64,000 bases of DNA from assembly GCA_904418845.1 (NCBI GenBank), contig CAJFQC010000004.1, positions 62,001 to 126,000 on the forward strand. Reading direction: 5' to 3'. A program made the translations under genes and the position numbers. The notes under the pieces were generated by a model. It was not told the origin of the DNA and did no database searches. It worked only from the letters and a program-made list of their open reading frames with translations. The stretch comes from an uncultured Ruminococcus sp. GTDB lineage: Bacteria > Bacillota > Clostridia > Lachnospirales > Lachnospiraceae. This document shows, piece by piece, positions 44,120-52,896 of this stretch (positions are counted from its first letter, which is position 1; every line of letters begins with the position of its first letter).

Positions 44120-44413
44120 CTATAATGGAAGATTAATCTTCTTTTTATCGTCCTTGCCTTCTCTGTAGAGAACGATCTTCTTGCCGATCACCTGAACGAC
44201 CTGTGAACGGGTGCGCTCTGCGATGAGTTCAGCCAATTCCCTCGGGTCGTCAGCGCAGTTCTTGAGCACGCTTACTTTAATGAGCTCCCGCGCTGCGAGC
44301 GCTTCGGATATGGCTTCTGTAAGTCCCGGCGTCATACTGGATTTCCCGACCTGGAAGATGGGTTCCATAGTCATGGCAAGACTTTTTAAATATGCTCTCT
44401 GTTTTGTCGTCAT
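44120..44413 (-). CDS. yhbY: YhbY-family CRM-domain RNA-binding protein
   Basis: 97 residues, a single CRM domain: 'TTKQRAYLKSLAMTMEPIFQVGKSSMTPGLTEAISEALAARELIKVSVLKNC' followed by 'ELAELIAERTRSQVVQVIGKKIVLYRE'. Associates with pre-50S ribosomes. Start moved to ATG 44413 after AAGGAGCATAAA; the track start overlaps obg. Confidence 0.93.
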   Translation of the reverse strand: MTTKQRAYLKSLAMTMEPIFQVGKSSMTPGLTEAISEALAARELIKVSVLKNCADDPRELAELIAERTRSQVVQVIGKKIVLYREGKDDKKKINLPL

Positions 44414-44423
44414 TTTATGCTCC

Positions 44424-45707
44424 TTATTTATAGTAATCAAATTGCAGACCGTACATCCTTACGGTATCGCCTTCCTGGATTCCTTTGGTTTCCAGCTCAT
44501 TGAGAATGCCTGTCTCCTTTAAGAACTTCTGGAAGAAGGCAAAGCCTTTCTCGGAATCCAGATTCGTATAACCGAGCATCTTCTCGATCTTCGGCCCTTC
44601 TACAACATACATCCCGTCTTCCACTTCCACTGTATAAGGAAGCTCTTCATAGATCAGCTCATCCTCCGGGAAATACTCCTGCTCAAATACAACAGGTGTG
44701 CGGTCCAGTTTATCGAGTTCTGCGCTTACATAATAGAGAAGTTCAGACACACCTTTTCCTGTTGCGCCGGAAATAGGGAATACCTTGATTCCCTGCGGCT
44801 CAAATTCTTTTTTCAGGCGCTCTGTCGGATCATCTTCCGGCGCATAGATCAGGTCTGTCTTATTGGCCGCGATGACCTGCGGACGCTCTGCGATCTCGGG
44901 ATTGTAAGCTTTCAGCTCCTCGTTGATCTTGTAAATGTCATCCACAGGATCTCTTCCCTCAGATCCTGCGGCATCCACCACGTGGATCATGAGCTTTGTA
45001 CGCTCGATATGGCGTAAAAACTCATGCCCTAATCCCACGCCCTCGGAAGCGCCTTCGATGAGACCTGGGATGTCTGCCATAACAAATCCGTTGGCGCCGT
45101 CCAGGTCAACCACTCCCAGATTCGGGTTCAGCGTAGTGAAATGATAATTGGCGATCTTCGGGTCCGCGTTCGTGACACGGGAAAGCAGCGTGGATTTTCC
45201 TACATTAGGGAATCCGATCAAGCCTACATCCGCAATCACTTTCAGCTCAAGCTGGACCTCCAGCTCTTTCGCCGGCTGTCCCGGCTGCGCATACTTTGGC
45301 ACCTGCATGGTCGCTGTGGCAAAATGCTGGTTGCCCAGACCGCCCTTGCCGCCTTTTAATACAACCTGCCGGCGGTTATCACCTGACATGTCGGCAATGA
45401 CCTTGCCTGTAACTGCCTCTTTGATAACAGTCCCTTCCGGAACAGAGAGGATCAGATCTTTCCCGTCTTTTCCGTGGCATCTTCTCTTTCCGCCCGGTTC
45501 TCCGTCTCCGGCGGCATATTTTCTTTTATGGCGGTAATCCGAAAGGGTATTAAGGCCTTCATCTACCACAAAGATAAGGTCTCCTCCCCGTCCACCGTCG
45601 CCGCCGTCGGGGCCGCCGTTAGGGACATACAGTTCTCTGCGAAAACTGCAGTGCCCGTCGCCGCCCTTGCCTGAGCGGATATAGATTTTCGCTCTGTCTG
45701 CAAACAT
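44424..45707 (-). CDS. obg: Obg/CgtA ribosome-assembly GTPase
   Basis: 427 residues with three domains: Gly-rich Obg fold (about 1-157, 'VRSGKGGDGHCSFRRELYVPNGGPDGGDGGRGG'-like), G domain (about 158-330: 'GLIGFPNVGKSTLL', 'DIPGLIEGASEG', 'NKTD') and a C-terminal OCT domain (about 350-427). Acts in 50S maturation and stress response. Its gene follows rpmA with a terminator-like hairpin between. Confidence 0.97.
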   Translation of the reverse strand: MFADRAKIYIRSGKGGDGHCSFRRELYVPNGGPDGGDGGRGGDLIFVVDEGLNTLSDYRHKRKYAAGDGEPGGKRRCHGKDGKDLILSVPEGTVIKEAVTGKVIADMSGDNRRQVVLKGGKGGLGNQHFATATMQVPKYAQPGQPAKELEVQLELKVIADVGLIGFPNVGKSTLLSRVTNADPKIANYHFTTLNPNLGVVDLDGANGFVMADIPGLIEGASEGVGLGHEFLRHIERTKLMIHVVDAAGSEGRDPVDDIYKINEELKAYNPEIAERPQVIAANKTDLIYAPEDDPTERLKKEFEPQGIKVFPISGATGKGVSELLYYVSAELDKLDRTPVVFEQEYFPEDELIYEELPYTVEVEDGMYVVEGPKIEKMLGYTNLDSEKGFAFFQKFLKETGILNELETKGIQEGDTVRMYGLQFDYYK

Positions 45708-45770
45708 ATTTTAATCTCCTGCCTAAAGACTTCGCGCGGTTTGTCCGCGCGTTAGTCGTTTCCTTTTTAT

Positions 45771-45801
45771 AAAAGCCCCAGACTACTGTCTGGGGCTTTT
45801 T
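45771..45801 (-). terminator. Hairpin between rpmA and obg (terminator or attenuator)
   Basis: AAAAGCCCCAGAC TACT GTCTGGGGCTTTTT: a 13-bp stem flanked by A- and T-runs on both sides. It lies between two genes of the same strand, so it should end most ribosomal-protein transcripts while obg keeps partial read-through or its own promoter. Confidence 0.85.
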
Positions 45802-45842
45802 CTTCTGGTTACTGTTATGCAAGTGGAATATTTCCAGTTCGG

Positions 45843-46127
45843 TTATTCAGCTACCGGATAGATAGAGACCTGTTTCTTGTCTCTTCCCTTTCTTTCATAT
45901 CTCACTACACCATCAACAAGCGCGAACAAAGTATCGTCTCCGCCGCGTCCTACATTCAGGCCCGGATGGATCTTTGTTCCGCGCTGTCTGTAAAGGATGT
46001 TTCCGGCTTTTACGAACTGTCCGTCCGCTCTCTTAGCGCCCAGTCTCTTAGACTCGGAATCACGTCCGTTCTTTGTAGAACCAACTCCCTTTTTATGAGC
46101 AAAAAACTGAAGATTCATTTTCATCAT
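45843..46127 (-). CDS. rpmA: 50S ribosomal protein L27 with Prp-cleaved N-terminus
   Basis: 94 residues. '[36 protein letters not shown]' is the Firmicutes L27 N-terminus: the segment up to 'NLQFF' is an extension that Prp removes to expose the functional N-terminal residues near the peptidyl-transferase centre. Start set at ATG 46127 with AAGGAGG 10 nt upstream; the track GTG 46136 overlaps prp. Confidence 0.96.
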   Translation of the reverse strand: MMKMNLQFFAHKKGVGSTKNGRDSESKRLGAKRADGQFVKAGNILYRQRGTKIHPGLNVGRGGDDTLFALVDGVVRYERKGRDKKQVSIYPVAE

Positions 46128-46132
46128 GGTAC

Positions 46133-46465
46133 TCACACCTCCTTGAAAATCATGTCAATGTATGGTTCGTAATCATTGTCCTCTTCTATCTCTTCCAGAC
46201 CCAGGATCATGGAATCAAGAAGAAGCGCAGCATCGTGTGACGGGATCTGCGCGAAACGGAAAGTGATACTTCCGCTCTCTTCATCACTGACACAGCTTGT
46301 CTTGTCATCTGTAAAATGATCGATAGAATTGATCGCATTGATAACAAGCGCCGAAGCTGCCGCGCATACAATATCCTTTCCGGGATCGTCGTATCCGGCG
46401 TGTCCTGTGACGTCAAATCCTGTGTATTCATGCCGGCTGGTCTTATAAACTGTCACCCTGATCAT
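46133..46465 (-). CDS. prp: Ribosomal-processing cysteine protease Prp
   Basis: 110 residues. Catalytic dyad visible as His in '[13 protein letters not shown]' (His22) and Cys in '[15 protein letters not shown]' (Cys34). Cleaves the N-terminal extension of L27. Located between rplU and rpmA as in other Firmicutes, only 5 nt before rpmA, which ensures joint expression of protease and substrate. Confidence 0.94.
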   Translation of the reverse strand: MIRVTVYKTSRHEYTGFDVTGHAGYDDPGKDIVCAAASALVINAINSIDHFTDDKTSCVSDEESGSITFRFAQIPSHDAALLLDSMILGLEEIEEDNDYEPYIDMIFKEV

Positions 46466-46477
46466 ACGGACTTTAGA

Positions 46478-46786
46478 TTAAGCGTTGATCTTCTCAATCT
46501 TAACAGCTGTGTACTGCTGTCTGTGTCCGTTTTTCTTATGGTATCCAGTTTTTCTCTTATACTTGTAAACGATGACTTTCTTGCCTTTGCCGTCGCCGAT
46601 CACGGAAGCTGTGACTGTTGCACCTTCAACAGTCGGTGTCCCGACAACGAGCTTGTCATTGTTTACAGCGAGCACCTGGTCAAATGTATAAGTCTCTCCA
46701 GCTTCAACACCAAGTTTTTCTACTTTAATGATATCGCCTTCAGCTACTTTGTACTGTTTACCACCTGTTGCTATAATCGCGTACAT
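46478..46786 (-). CDS. rplU: 50S ribosomal protein L21
   Basis: 102 residues. '[41 protein letters not shown]' and the C-terminal '[31 protein letters not shown]' are L21 signatures. First gene of the rplU-prp-rpmA operon. The short 69-nt gap upstream contains no leader structure I can assign confidently. Confidence 0.97.
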   Translation of the reverse strand: MYAIIATGGKQYKVAEGDIIKVEKLGVEAGETYTFDQVLAVNNDKLVVGTPTVEGATVTASVIGDGKGKKVIVYKYKRKTGYHKKNGHRQQYTAVKIEKINA

Positions 46787-46855
46787 ATGTGCGGCATACT
46801 GTTGTAGTATAGCATATGGTTTTTCCTAAAGTCAATAGGAATCCGGCTTTTTCTG

Positions 46856-47260
46856 CTATTTTTTCAACCTGTCATAGCAATATTCAATAATACTCTTCCT
46901 TGTGACAATTCCAATGAATTTCTTCTGATCATCGACTACGGGAACAAAATTCTGATTCATGGCTTTTCTTAAAAGATCTTCCATATCTGAATCAGCAGAT
47001 ACCGGTTCATAATCTGCTTTCCTTGGAAAGTCCTGTATGAAGATATTTTCCGCTTCCTTTAAGTTTAGATTCGTATAGTGCTTGATCCCCCAAAGAAGGT
47101 CTCCCTCAGTGATCGTTCCCACATATTCACCTTCTTTGTTCAGCATGGGAATAGACGCGTATTTATGATACTCCATCGTCTCAAGTACCTGACGGAGGGT
47201 GCCATGGTCATATACATACGCTGTCTCGCTCTTCGGTTTTAAAAAGAACAAAATGTTCAT
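46856..47260 (-). CDS. Tandem CBS-domain protein
   Basis: 134 residues made of a CBS pair (about 13-65 and 75-130: 'VLETMEYHKYASIPMLNKEGEYVGTITEGDLLW' and 'AMNQNFVPVVDDQKKFIGIVTRKSIIEY'). CBS pairs bind adenine nucleotides and act as energy sensors, but no effector domain is attached. Stands between rplU and the aspartate kinase gene on the same strand. Partner unknown. Confidence 0.85.
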   Translation of the reverse strand: MNILFFLKPKSETAYVYDHGTLRQVLETMEYHKYASIPMLNKEGEYVGTITEGDLLWGIKHYTNLNLKEAENIFIQDFPRKADYEPVSADSDMEDLLRKAMNQNFVPVVDDQKKFIGIVTRKSIIEYCYDRLKK

Positions 47261-47335
47261 TTTATCTGATGTCCACCTTTCTTATCGAAAAAGGTATTTT
47301 TTTTAAGTGTCTCAAACCGTGTCCTGCGCTGTCTG

Positions 47336-48655
47336 TCAGATCTGTGTAAGGACAAAGATCTCATACAGCGCACGGATCGCGTTTTTAAAGTCATCGTGCT
47401 TTACTCCGACGATAATGTTAAGCTCACTTGAGCCCTGATCGATCATCTTCACATTGATGTGCGCATGTGCCAGCGCGGAGAATATCCGTCCTGCCGTACC
47501 TCGTGTGGATTTCATTCCGCGTCCTACGACCGCTACAAGAGCAAGCTCAGATTCTAATTCTATATGATCCGGCTGTACCGCTCTGTGTATGTCCGCGATG
47601 ATCTTCTGCTCTTTCTCTTCGAAAGCGCTTTTGTTTACGAATATCGTCATAGTATCGATTCCTGACGGCATGTGCTCAATGGAAACACCGTTGTCCTCAA
47701 ATACCTGAAGCACCTTGCGGCAGAATCCGATCTCGGAGTTCATCATCGCTTTCTCAATGGTAATCGCAGCAAATCCGTCTGTCCCGGCGATACCTGTGAT
47801 CGTGTATTTCGGCTGGCGGCATGTGCTCTCCACGATAAGAGTTCCTTTATCTTCGGGAGCGTTCGTGTTGCGGATATTGATAGGAATACCGGCCTTTCTT
47901 ACCGGGAAAATCGCGTCTTCATGGAGAACGCTGGCGCCCATGTAAGAGAGCTCTCTAAGCTCCTTGTATGTGATTGTTTCAATGGATTTCGGATTCTTTA
48001 CGATACGGGGATCCGCAATAAGGAAACCTGATACGTCTGTCCAGTTTTCATACAGATCTGCGTGTACGGCAAGGGCCACGAGAGATCCGGTGATGTCAGA
48101 CCCGCCTCTGGAGAAAGTCACTACCGTACCGTCTGACTTCGCACCGTAGAATCCCGGAATGACTGCTGTATGCATACTTTCCAGTTTCTCCCGGAGAAGC
48201 CGGTCCGTCTCTTTATCGTCAAAAGCGCCGTTATCATCAAACCGAACGACCTCCGCCGCGTCAACAAACTCAAATCCAAGATAAGCAGCCATGATTTTGC
48301 CGTTTAAGAACTCGCCGCGGGATGCAGCATAATCAGAGCCGGCCTTTATGCGGAAATTTTCTTCGATCATCTCAAAGTCATTGTCCAGTGAGAAATTCAG
48401 GTCCAGGCCATCAATAATCTCCTGATATCTCGCCCTGATATCGGCGAGCTGCTCTGCAAAGCTTTCTCCTTTCTCAGCGGTTTCATAACAGGCATACAGC
48501 ATATCTGTTACTTTGACGTCGCTTGAAAAGCGTTTGCCGGGAGCTGAAGGCACCACATAGCGTCTGTTCTCATCCTCATGGATGATATCTCCCACTTTCT
48601 CGAACTGTTCCGCGCTTGCAAGGGAGCTTCCGCCGAACTTTACTACTTTCTTCAT
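47336..48655 (-). CDS. Aspartate kinase
   Basis: 439 residues. Amino-acid kinase domain starting 'KKVVKFGGSSLASAEQFEKVGDII' and including 'FSRGGSDITGSLVA', followed by tandem ACT domains (about 300-439: 'AAITIEKAMMNSEIGFCRKVLQVFEDNGVSIEHMPSGIDTMTIFV'). First step of lysine, methionine and threonine synthesis, with feedback regulation through the ACT domains. Start at ATG 48655 after GGAGGAAGAAAGAG; the track start adds 34 residues from the intergenic region. No lysine riboswitch is evident in the short upstream gap. Confidence 0.94.
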   Translation of the reverse strand: MKKVVKFGGSSLASAEQFEKVGDIIHEDENRRYVVPSAPGKRFSSDVKVTDMLYACYETAEKGESFAEQLADIRARYQEIIDGLDLNFSLDNDFEMIEENFRIKAGSDYAASRGEFLNGKIMAAYLGFEFVDAAEVVRFDDNGAFDDKETDRLLREKLESMHTAVIPGFYGAKSDGTVVTFSRGGSDITGSLVALAVHADLYENWTDVSGFLIADPRIVKNPKSIETITYKELRELSYMGASVLHEDAIFPVRKAGIPINIRNTNAPEDKGTLIVESTCRQPKYTITGIAGTDGFAAITIEKAMMNSEIGFCRKVLQVFEDNGVSIEHMPSGIDTMTIFVNKSAFEEKEQKIIADIHRAVQPDHIELESELALVAVVGRGMKSTRGTAGRIFSALAHAHINVKMIDQGSSELNIIVGVKHDDFKNAIRALYEIFVLTQI

Positions 48656-48766
48656 TCTCTTTCTTCCTCCAAATGTAGAAATATCATACGAACAAGATCC
48701 TCCCCTATAAACATGCAAGACCGGAAAAGAGGACCGGCGCCGGTCAGACGTACTCATGGTATCATA

Positions 48767-49999
48767 TTATAACGCTTCTTTACCAGCTTGTAAATGAAAA
48801 TTTTCCTCTTCATACAGCGGTTTTCGGACTTTTTTCCTCGTGACCTCCACCAGGCCCAGAGGCGTGATATCTACAAGTGACGCCTGGATTGGGTCCTTTG
48901 CAAGACAAAATCGGAATTCCCGCAGGAGCTGCTGTGTATTCTCATCGGATTCCATATTGATAAAATCAACGATAATGATCCCCGACAGATTCCTCAGCCT
49001 TATCTGCCTTGCCGCTTCTTTCGCCGCTTCTAAATTTACCTTCAAGGCTCCTGCTTCGCTGTCCGCCCTGCTCCTTGCTTTGGCGGCGGCTTTCCCAGAA
49101 TTTACGTCTATGACAGTCAGGGCTTCTGTGGGCTGGATGATAAGATATCCGCCGGTCTTAAGCCACGCCCGTTCCCGCATAGCCTTCTCAAGCGCGGTCT
49201 GCGTGCTGTATAATTTGCCAAGAGGAAAATCCGGGTCGTCATAAAGCTTCAGAAGCTCCAGCTTATCCGGAAATTCAGAACGAAAATACGATTGTATTCT
49301 TGTATACAATTCCTTATCACCAACGACGATCTCTTCCATTCCATCCATATAGACATTTTTTAAATCTGAAATATAAGAAGGCGGAGCTGATTTCAGACAG
49401 GAAAAACAAGTCCGCGTAGCGGCCGCGTAAAACAAAGACTCATATTCTTCTTTAAGAGTATCAATCTCTGCGGTCACTTCTTCAAAAGGAACATCCTTTG
49501 CATTTGTCCGTACAATGATGCCGAAGCGGTCATTCTGATAACCGCTCAATTTTCCCTTATATCCGTCTCTCTGTGTTTTCGGTATTTTGGAAGATACCCC
49601 GATCCGTGTATTTCCGTGAGTAAGCACTGCATATCTCCCTGTAAAACTGATATTTCCCGTCACTGTGGGCGCTTTGTTTTTTGCCGCTTCCCGACTGATC
49701 TGAACAACGAGCTCATCACCGATGCATAGATCCCTATTACCGGACTTGCGAGTAAAGAAAGAGTCTTTTGCATCTTTCATGTCATAGTAACAGTTAACGC
49801 CCTTTTCGATCTCAATAAAGGCCGCGCCTATATTAGGAACAATATTTTTTACCTTTCCCACATAGATGTCTCCCAGTCTGTGAGCGCCCGAAGCATCCCC
49901 GTCGGAGGAAGCGCTGTGTATCTCAACGATATCTCCGTCCTCCAGAAAATACGTCCTTATACGGTTGTCTCTTTTTTCGATCAGGATCTTGCGCTCCAC
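48767..49999 (-). CDS. rng: Ribonuclease G/E, short form without zinc-link
   Basis: 410 residues. S1 domain near the N-terminus ('GDIYVGKVKNIVPNIGAAFIEI'), 5'-sensor/RNase H-like region, and the DNase I-like catalytic part with Mg2+ aspartates in 'LTVIDVNSGKA' and 'IIIVDFINM'. The family motif 'LVEVTRKKVRKPL' is present, but the CPxCxG zinc-link that normally follows is replaced by 'YEEENFHLQAGKEAL' and the stop. Endoribonuclease for rRNA and mRNA processing. Follows the TIGR03960-TIGR03936 pair, its usual neighbours in Firmicutes. Confidence 0.9.
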   Translation of the reverse strand: MERKILIEKRDNRIRTYFLEDGDIVEIHSASSDGDASGAHRLGDIYVGKVKNIVPNIGAAFIEIEKGVNCYYDMKDAKDSFFTRKSGNRDLCIGDELVVQISREAAKNKAPTVTGNISFTGRYAVLTHGNTRIGVSSKIPKTQRDGYKGKLSGYQNDRFGIIVRTNAKDVPFEEVTAEIDTLKEEYESLFYAAATRTCFSCLKSAPPSYISDLKNVYMDGMEEIVVGDKELYTRIQSYFRSEFPDKLELLKLYDDPDFPLGKLYSTQTALEKAMRERAWLKTGGYLIIQPTEALTVIDVNSGKAAAKARSRADSEAGALKVNLEAAKEAARQIRLRNLSGIIIVDFINMESDENTQQLLREFRFCLAKDPIQASLVDITPLGLVEVTRKKVRKPLYEEENFHLQAGKEAL

Positions 50000-50043
50000 T
50001 GTTTCCCTCCTTAAAAAAGAATCTTTCTATAATCCCCTGTTAG

Positions 50044-50781
50044 TTATACACGAATATCGGTTCCCAGATCCTCAAGTGATACGAGTTTTTCCGCCTCATC
50101 CTCAGCTGTGTCTGCATACATCTCAAGTCTGTGATATGCAAATGTAATATGACTGTTTCTGTCTTCCGGTGCGTTGTCGCTGCCCGCCGCAAGACCGATC
50201 TGTGTAAGGTAAGTATCCATGACAAGATCAGGCTTTAAATTCTCTCTGCTTCCTGCCGCCAGTTTAAGGAAGACACTTTCATTCATGAATGCCCAGTCAT
50301 AGATCATGGGACGGATATCCACTTCTTTCTCACTGCGTTTCGTCTGCTTGATAACGCGTATCTCCGGCTGTGAAATAAAACTCTCAAAGCTTTCCTTCCA
50401 GTTCCCGGGAAGAAGTCCGTTCTTCAGGGATACAAGATAGTCCGCCGCGGCAAGAATCGTCATACCACTCTGCTTTTTCCCGTCCGGGATCTGCCTGAGA
50501 CTTATGACCTCGATCCCTTCCACGCACTCTGCGTTCATCCGCCTTACCGCCTCTGCGCTGTCCACGGGAGCCGTCAGTTCGATATCCATATATTCTCCGT
50601 CACTTGTAAGCCCGATCCCCAGAGGGCTGGCAAAGGACATGATCATATGAGGACTGTATCCCCCTGTAAATGCGATCGGGATATCCGCGCGGCGCATGAG
50701 CTTCTGAAAGAAACGCATCACGTCCAGATGTCCGATAAAGCGCATAGCGCCATATTTCTTAAATTTAATTCTTGCCTTCAT
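50044..50781 (-). CDS. TIGR03936 family radical-SAM-linked protein (DUF2344)
   Basis: 245 residues. 'KARIKFKKYGAMRFIGHLDVMRFFQKLMRRADIPIAFTGGYSPHMIMSFASPLGIGLTSDGEYMDIEL' defines the DUF2344/TIGR03936 family, always adjacent to or fused with the TIGR03960 radical SAM protein; role unknown, possibly RNA modification. Start set at ATG 50781 after AGGAGGTGTCTG. It overlaps the upstream gene by 17 nt. Confidence 0.92.
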   Translation of the reverse strand: MKARIKFKKYGAMRFIGHLDVMRFFQKLMRRADIPIAFTGGYSPHMIMSFASPLGIGLTSDGEYMDIELTAPVDSAEAVRRMNAECVEGIEVISLRQIPDGKKQSGMTILAAADYLVSLKNGLLPGNWKESFESFISQPEIRVIKQTKRSEKEVDIRPMIYDWAFMNESVFLKLAAGSRENLKPDLVMDTYLTQIGLAAGSDNAPEDRNSHITFAYHRLEMYADTAEDEAEKLVSLEDLGTDIRV

Positions 50782-52630
50782 AACAGACACCTCCTCCAAA
50801 TGCCGCCGCGCCGCAGCCGGAACACTGCATCCGACAGTTTGGCGTAACTTCTGCGTTCATGGCACGCTCCCATTCTTTTCGGAGGAAGCGTCTGCTCACG
50901 CCGATGTCAATAAAATCCCAGGGAAAGAGCTCATCTGCATCTCTCTGGCGCAGATTATAAAAGCTAATTTCAATTCCTGTATTCTTAAATGCCTGCATCC
51001 ACAGATCATTGCGGAAGCTCTCTGTCCATGAATCAAAGAGACAGCCAAGTCGGTATGCTTCCTCGATGACTGCGCCTACTTTACGGTCGCCTCTTGCCAT
51101 GACGCCCTCAAGAACCGTAGTCTGGGCATCGTGCCAGTTGTATTTTAAGCTCTTGCGGTTTAACTGTGCGTTGAATTCCTCTTTCACGACAGAAGCCCGT
51201 CTCATATATTCCTCCGCCGGGAACATCGTCGCCCACTGGAAGGGTGTAAACGGCTTAGGCACGAAGAAAGAAGAGCTTGCCGTGATCTGGCACTTTCCAT
51301 TTCTCTGCTCTTTTGGAATCTCGTAGTATCTGCGTGCCACCCGGTCTGACAGCCACGCGATCTCTCGCATATCTTCTTCCGCCTCTGTAGGAAGGCCGAG
51401 CATGAAGTACAGCTTCACCTTATTCCAGCCTCCTTCAAAAGCCTGTCCGGCGCCGCTCAGGATATCTTCCTCAGTCAGTCCCTTGTTGATGACATTACGC
51501 ATCCTCTGGGAGCCCGCTTCCGGGGCGAAGGTCAGACTGCTCTTGCGGATGTCCTGCACCTTGCTCATCACATCAAGAGAAAACGCGTCGATGCGGAGCG
51601 ACGGCAGGGAAATATTGATCCCCTTATCCTTAAACTCATCAATGAGAAAAATGACCAGTTCTTTAAGTTCAGAATAGTCGCTGGAGCTCAAAGAGCTCAG
51701 AGAAATCTCCTCGTGTCCGGTGTTTTTCAACATGGTACGGGCATATTCTTTTAACTTATCCACATTACGCTCTCTTGTCGGACGGTAGATCATCCCTGCC
51801 TGACAGAAACGGCAGCCCCTGATACATCCTCTCTGAATCTCAAGGACAACGCGATCCTGAGTCGCCTTGATAAAAGGAACGACCGGTTTCATCGGGTATG
51901 GGCAGTCCGTCACATCCATGACGACCTGTTTTTTCACTGTTGCCGGCGCATGTGCATTGTTCGGCGCAAACGCCTTCAACGTACCGTCTTCGTTATATTC
52001 CACATCATAAAACCCGGGCACATACAGACCTTTGACCCGCGCCGCCCTCTCAAGGAATTCTCTTCTGCTTTTCCCGGACCCTTTCCAGTCTTTGTAGGCG
52101 TCAAGAAGCTCGTCGTAGACTGTCTCGCCCTCTCCCATGTAAAAGATGTCAAAAAACTCAGCCAACGGCTCCGGATTGTAGGTGCACGGGCCGCCGCCGA
52201 TAACAATGGGATCCGCCTCCGTACGGTCCTTTGCGTGAAGCGGAATATGGCTCAGTTCCAATACCTGAAGAATATTCGTGTAGCACATCTCAAACTGGAT
52301 GGTGATACCGAGGAAGTCAAACTCACGGACCGGCTCCTGTGATTCCAGTGCAAAGAGCGGGATATTCTTCTCTCTCATCACCTTGTCAAGATCCAGCCAG
52401 GGAGAGTACACTCGCTCGCACCACACGTCCTCTCTGCGGTTAAACATGTCATAAAGAATCTGGATACCGAGATGGGACATCCCAATCTCGTATACATCCG
52501 GAAAGCACATGACAAAGCGGATGTCCACCTGATCCTTGTTCTTCATCACGGAGTTTACCTCGCCGCCGATGTAGCGCGCAGGTTTTTCGATTTTTAGTAA
52601 TATTTCATCACTTAAAGCCAGTTTCCTCAT
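50765..52630 (-). CDS. TIGR03960 family B12-binding/radical SAM protein
   Basis: 621 residues. N-terminal B12-binding-like region, then a radical SAM core with 'EIQRGCIRGCRFCQAGMIYRPTRERNV' (CxxxCxxC). The C-terminal part contains 'FFVPKPFTPFQWATM' and ends in a Cys-rich 'CRMQCSGCGAAAFGGG'. Substrate unknown. Translationally coupled to the TIGR03936 gene. Conserved with rng and rplU in Firmicutes. Confidence 0.93.
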   Translation of the reverse strand: MRKLALSDEILLKIEKPARYIGGEVNSVMKNKDQVDIRFVMCFPDVYEIGMSHLGIQILYDMFNRREDVWCERVYSPWLDLDKVMREKNIPLFALESQEPVREFDFLGITIQFEMCYTNILQVLELSHIPLHAKDRTEADPIVIGGGPCTYNPEPLAEFFDIFYMGEGETVYDELLDAYKDWKGSGKSRREFLERAARVKGLYVPGFYDVEYNEDGTLKAFAPNNAHAPATVKKQVVMDVTDCPYPMKPVVPFIKATQDRVVLEIQRGCIRGCRFCQAGMIYRPTRERNVDKLKEYARTMLKNTGHEEISLSSLSSSDYSELKELVIFLIDEFKDKGINISLPSLRIDAFSLDVMSKVQDIRKSSLTFAPEAGSQRMRNVINKGLTEEDILSGAGQAFEGGWNKVKLYFMLGLPTEAEEDMREIAWLSDRVARRYYEIPKEQRNGKCQITASSSFFVPKPFTPFQWATMFPAEEYMRRASVVKEEFNAQLNRKSLKYNWHDAQTTVLEGVMARGDRKVGAVIEEAYRLGCLFDSWTESFRNDLWMQAFKNTGIEISFYNLRQRDADELFPWDFIDIGVSRRFLRKEWERAMNAEVTPNCRMQCSGCGAAAFGGGVCYEGKN

Positions 52631-52896
52631 ATAGAACCTCTCTTGTTTACTACGATGTCAGTACTTTACAATACTTTTCCTTTATCGTTAATCATCATGA
52701 ATCAAACCCTTTAGATGATATAATCCGAATTATTATATACCTTGTGCGGAAGAACTTCAAGCAAATATTTCTCCTTAATCCTTACGTATATCTTCCACTT
52801 CTTTCCTTCTTAAATTGTCATATGCATTCTCTCAGATTTTAACTTTTTGCCTTTTTCTAAGAAGTCTGCTATACATAAAAAAGACACCAAAAACCA

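Noticed and set aside
45148-45537. 129-residue plus-strand ORF opposite obg
   Set aside because: Shadow of obg, whose G-box motifs are unambiguous.
48736-48749. GACCGGCGCCGGTC palindrome between RNase G and aspartate kinase genes
   Set aside because: Short perfect palindrome without T-run or loop; could be a chance GC-rich stem, not enough to call a terminator or operator.
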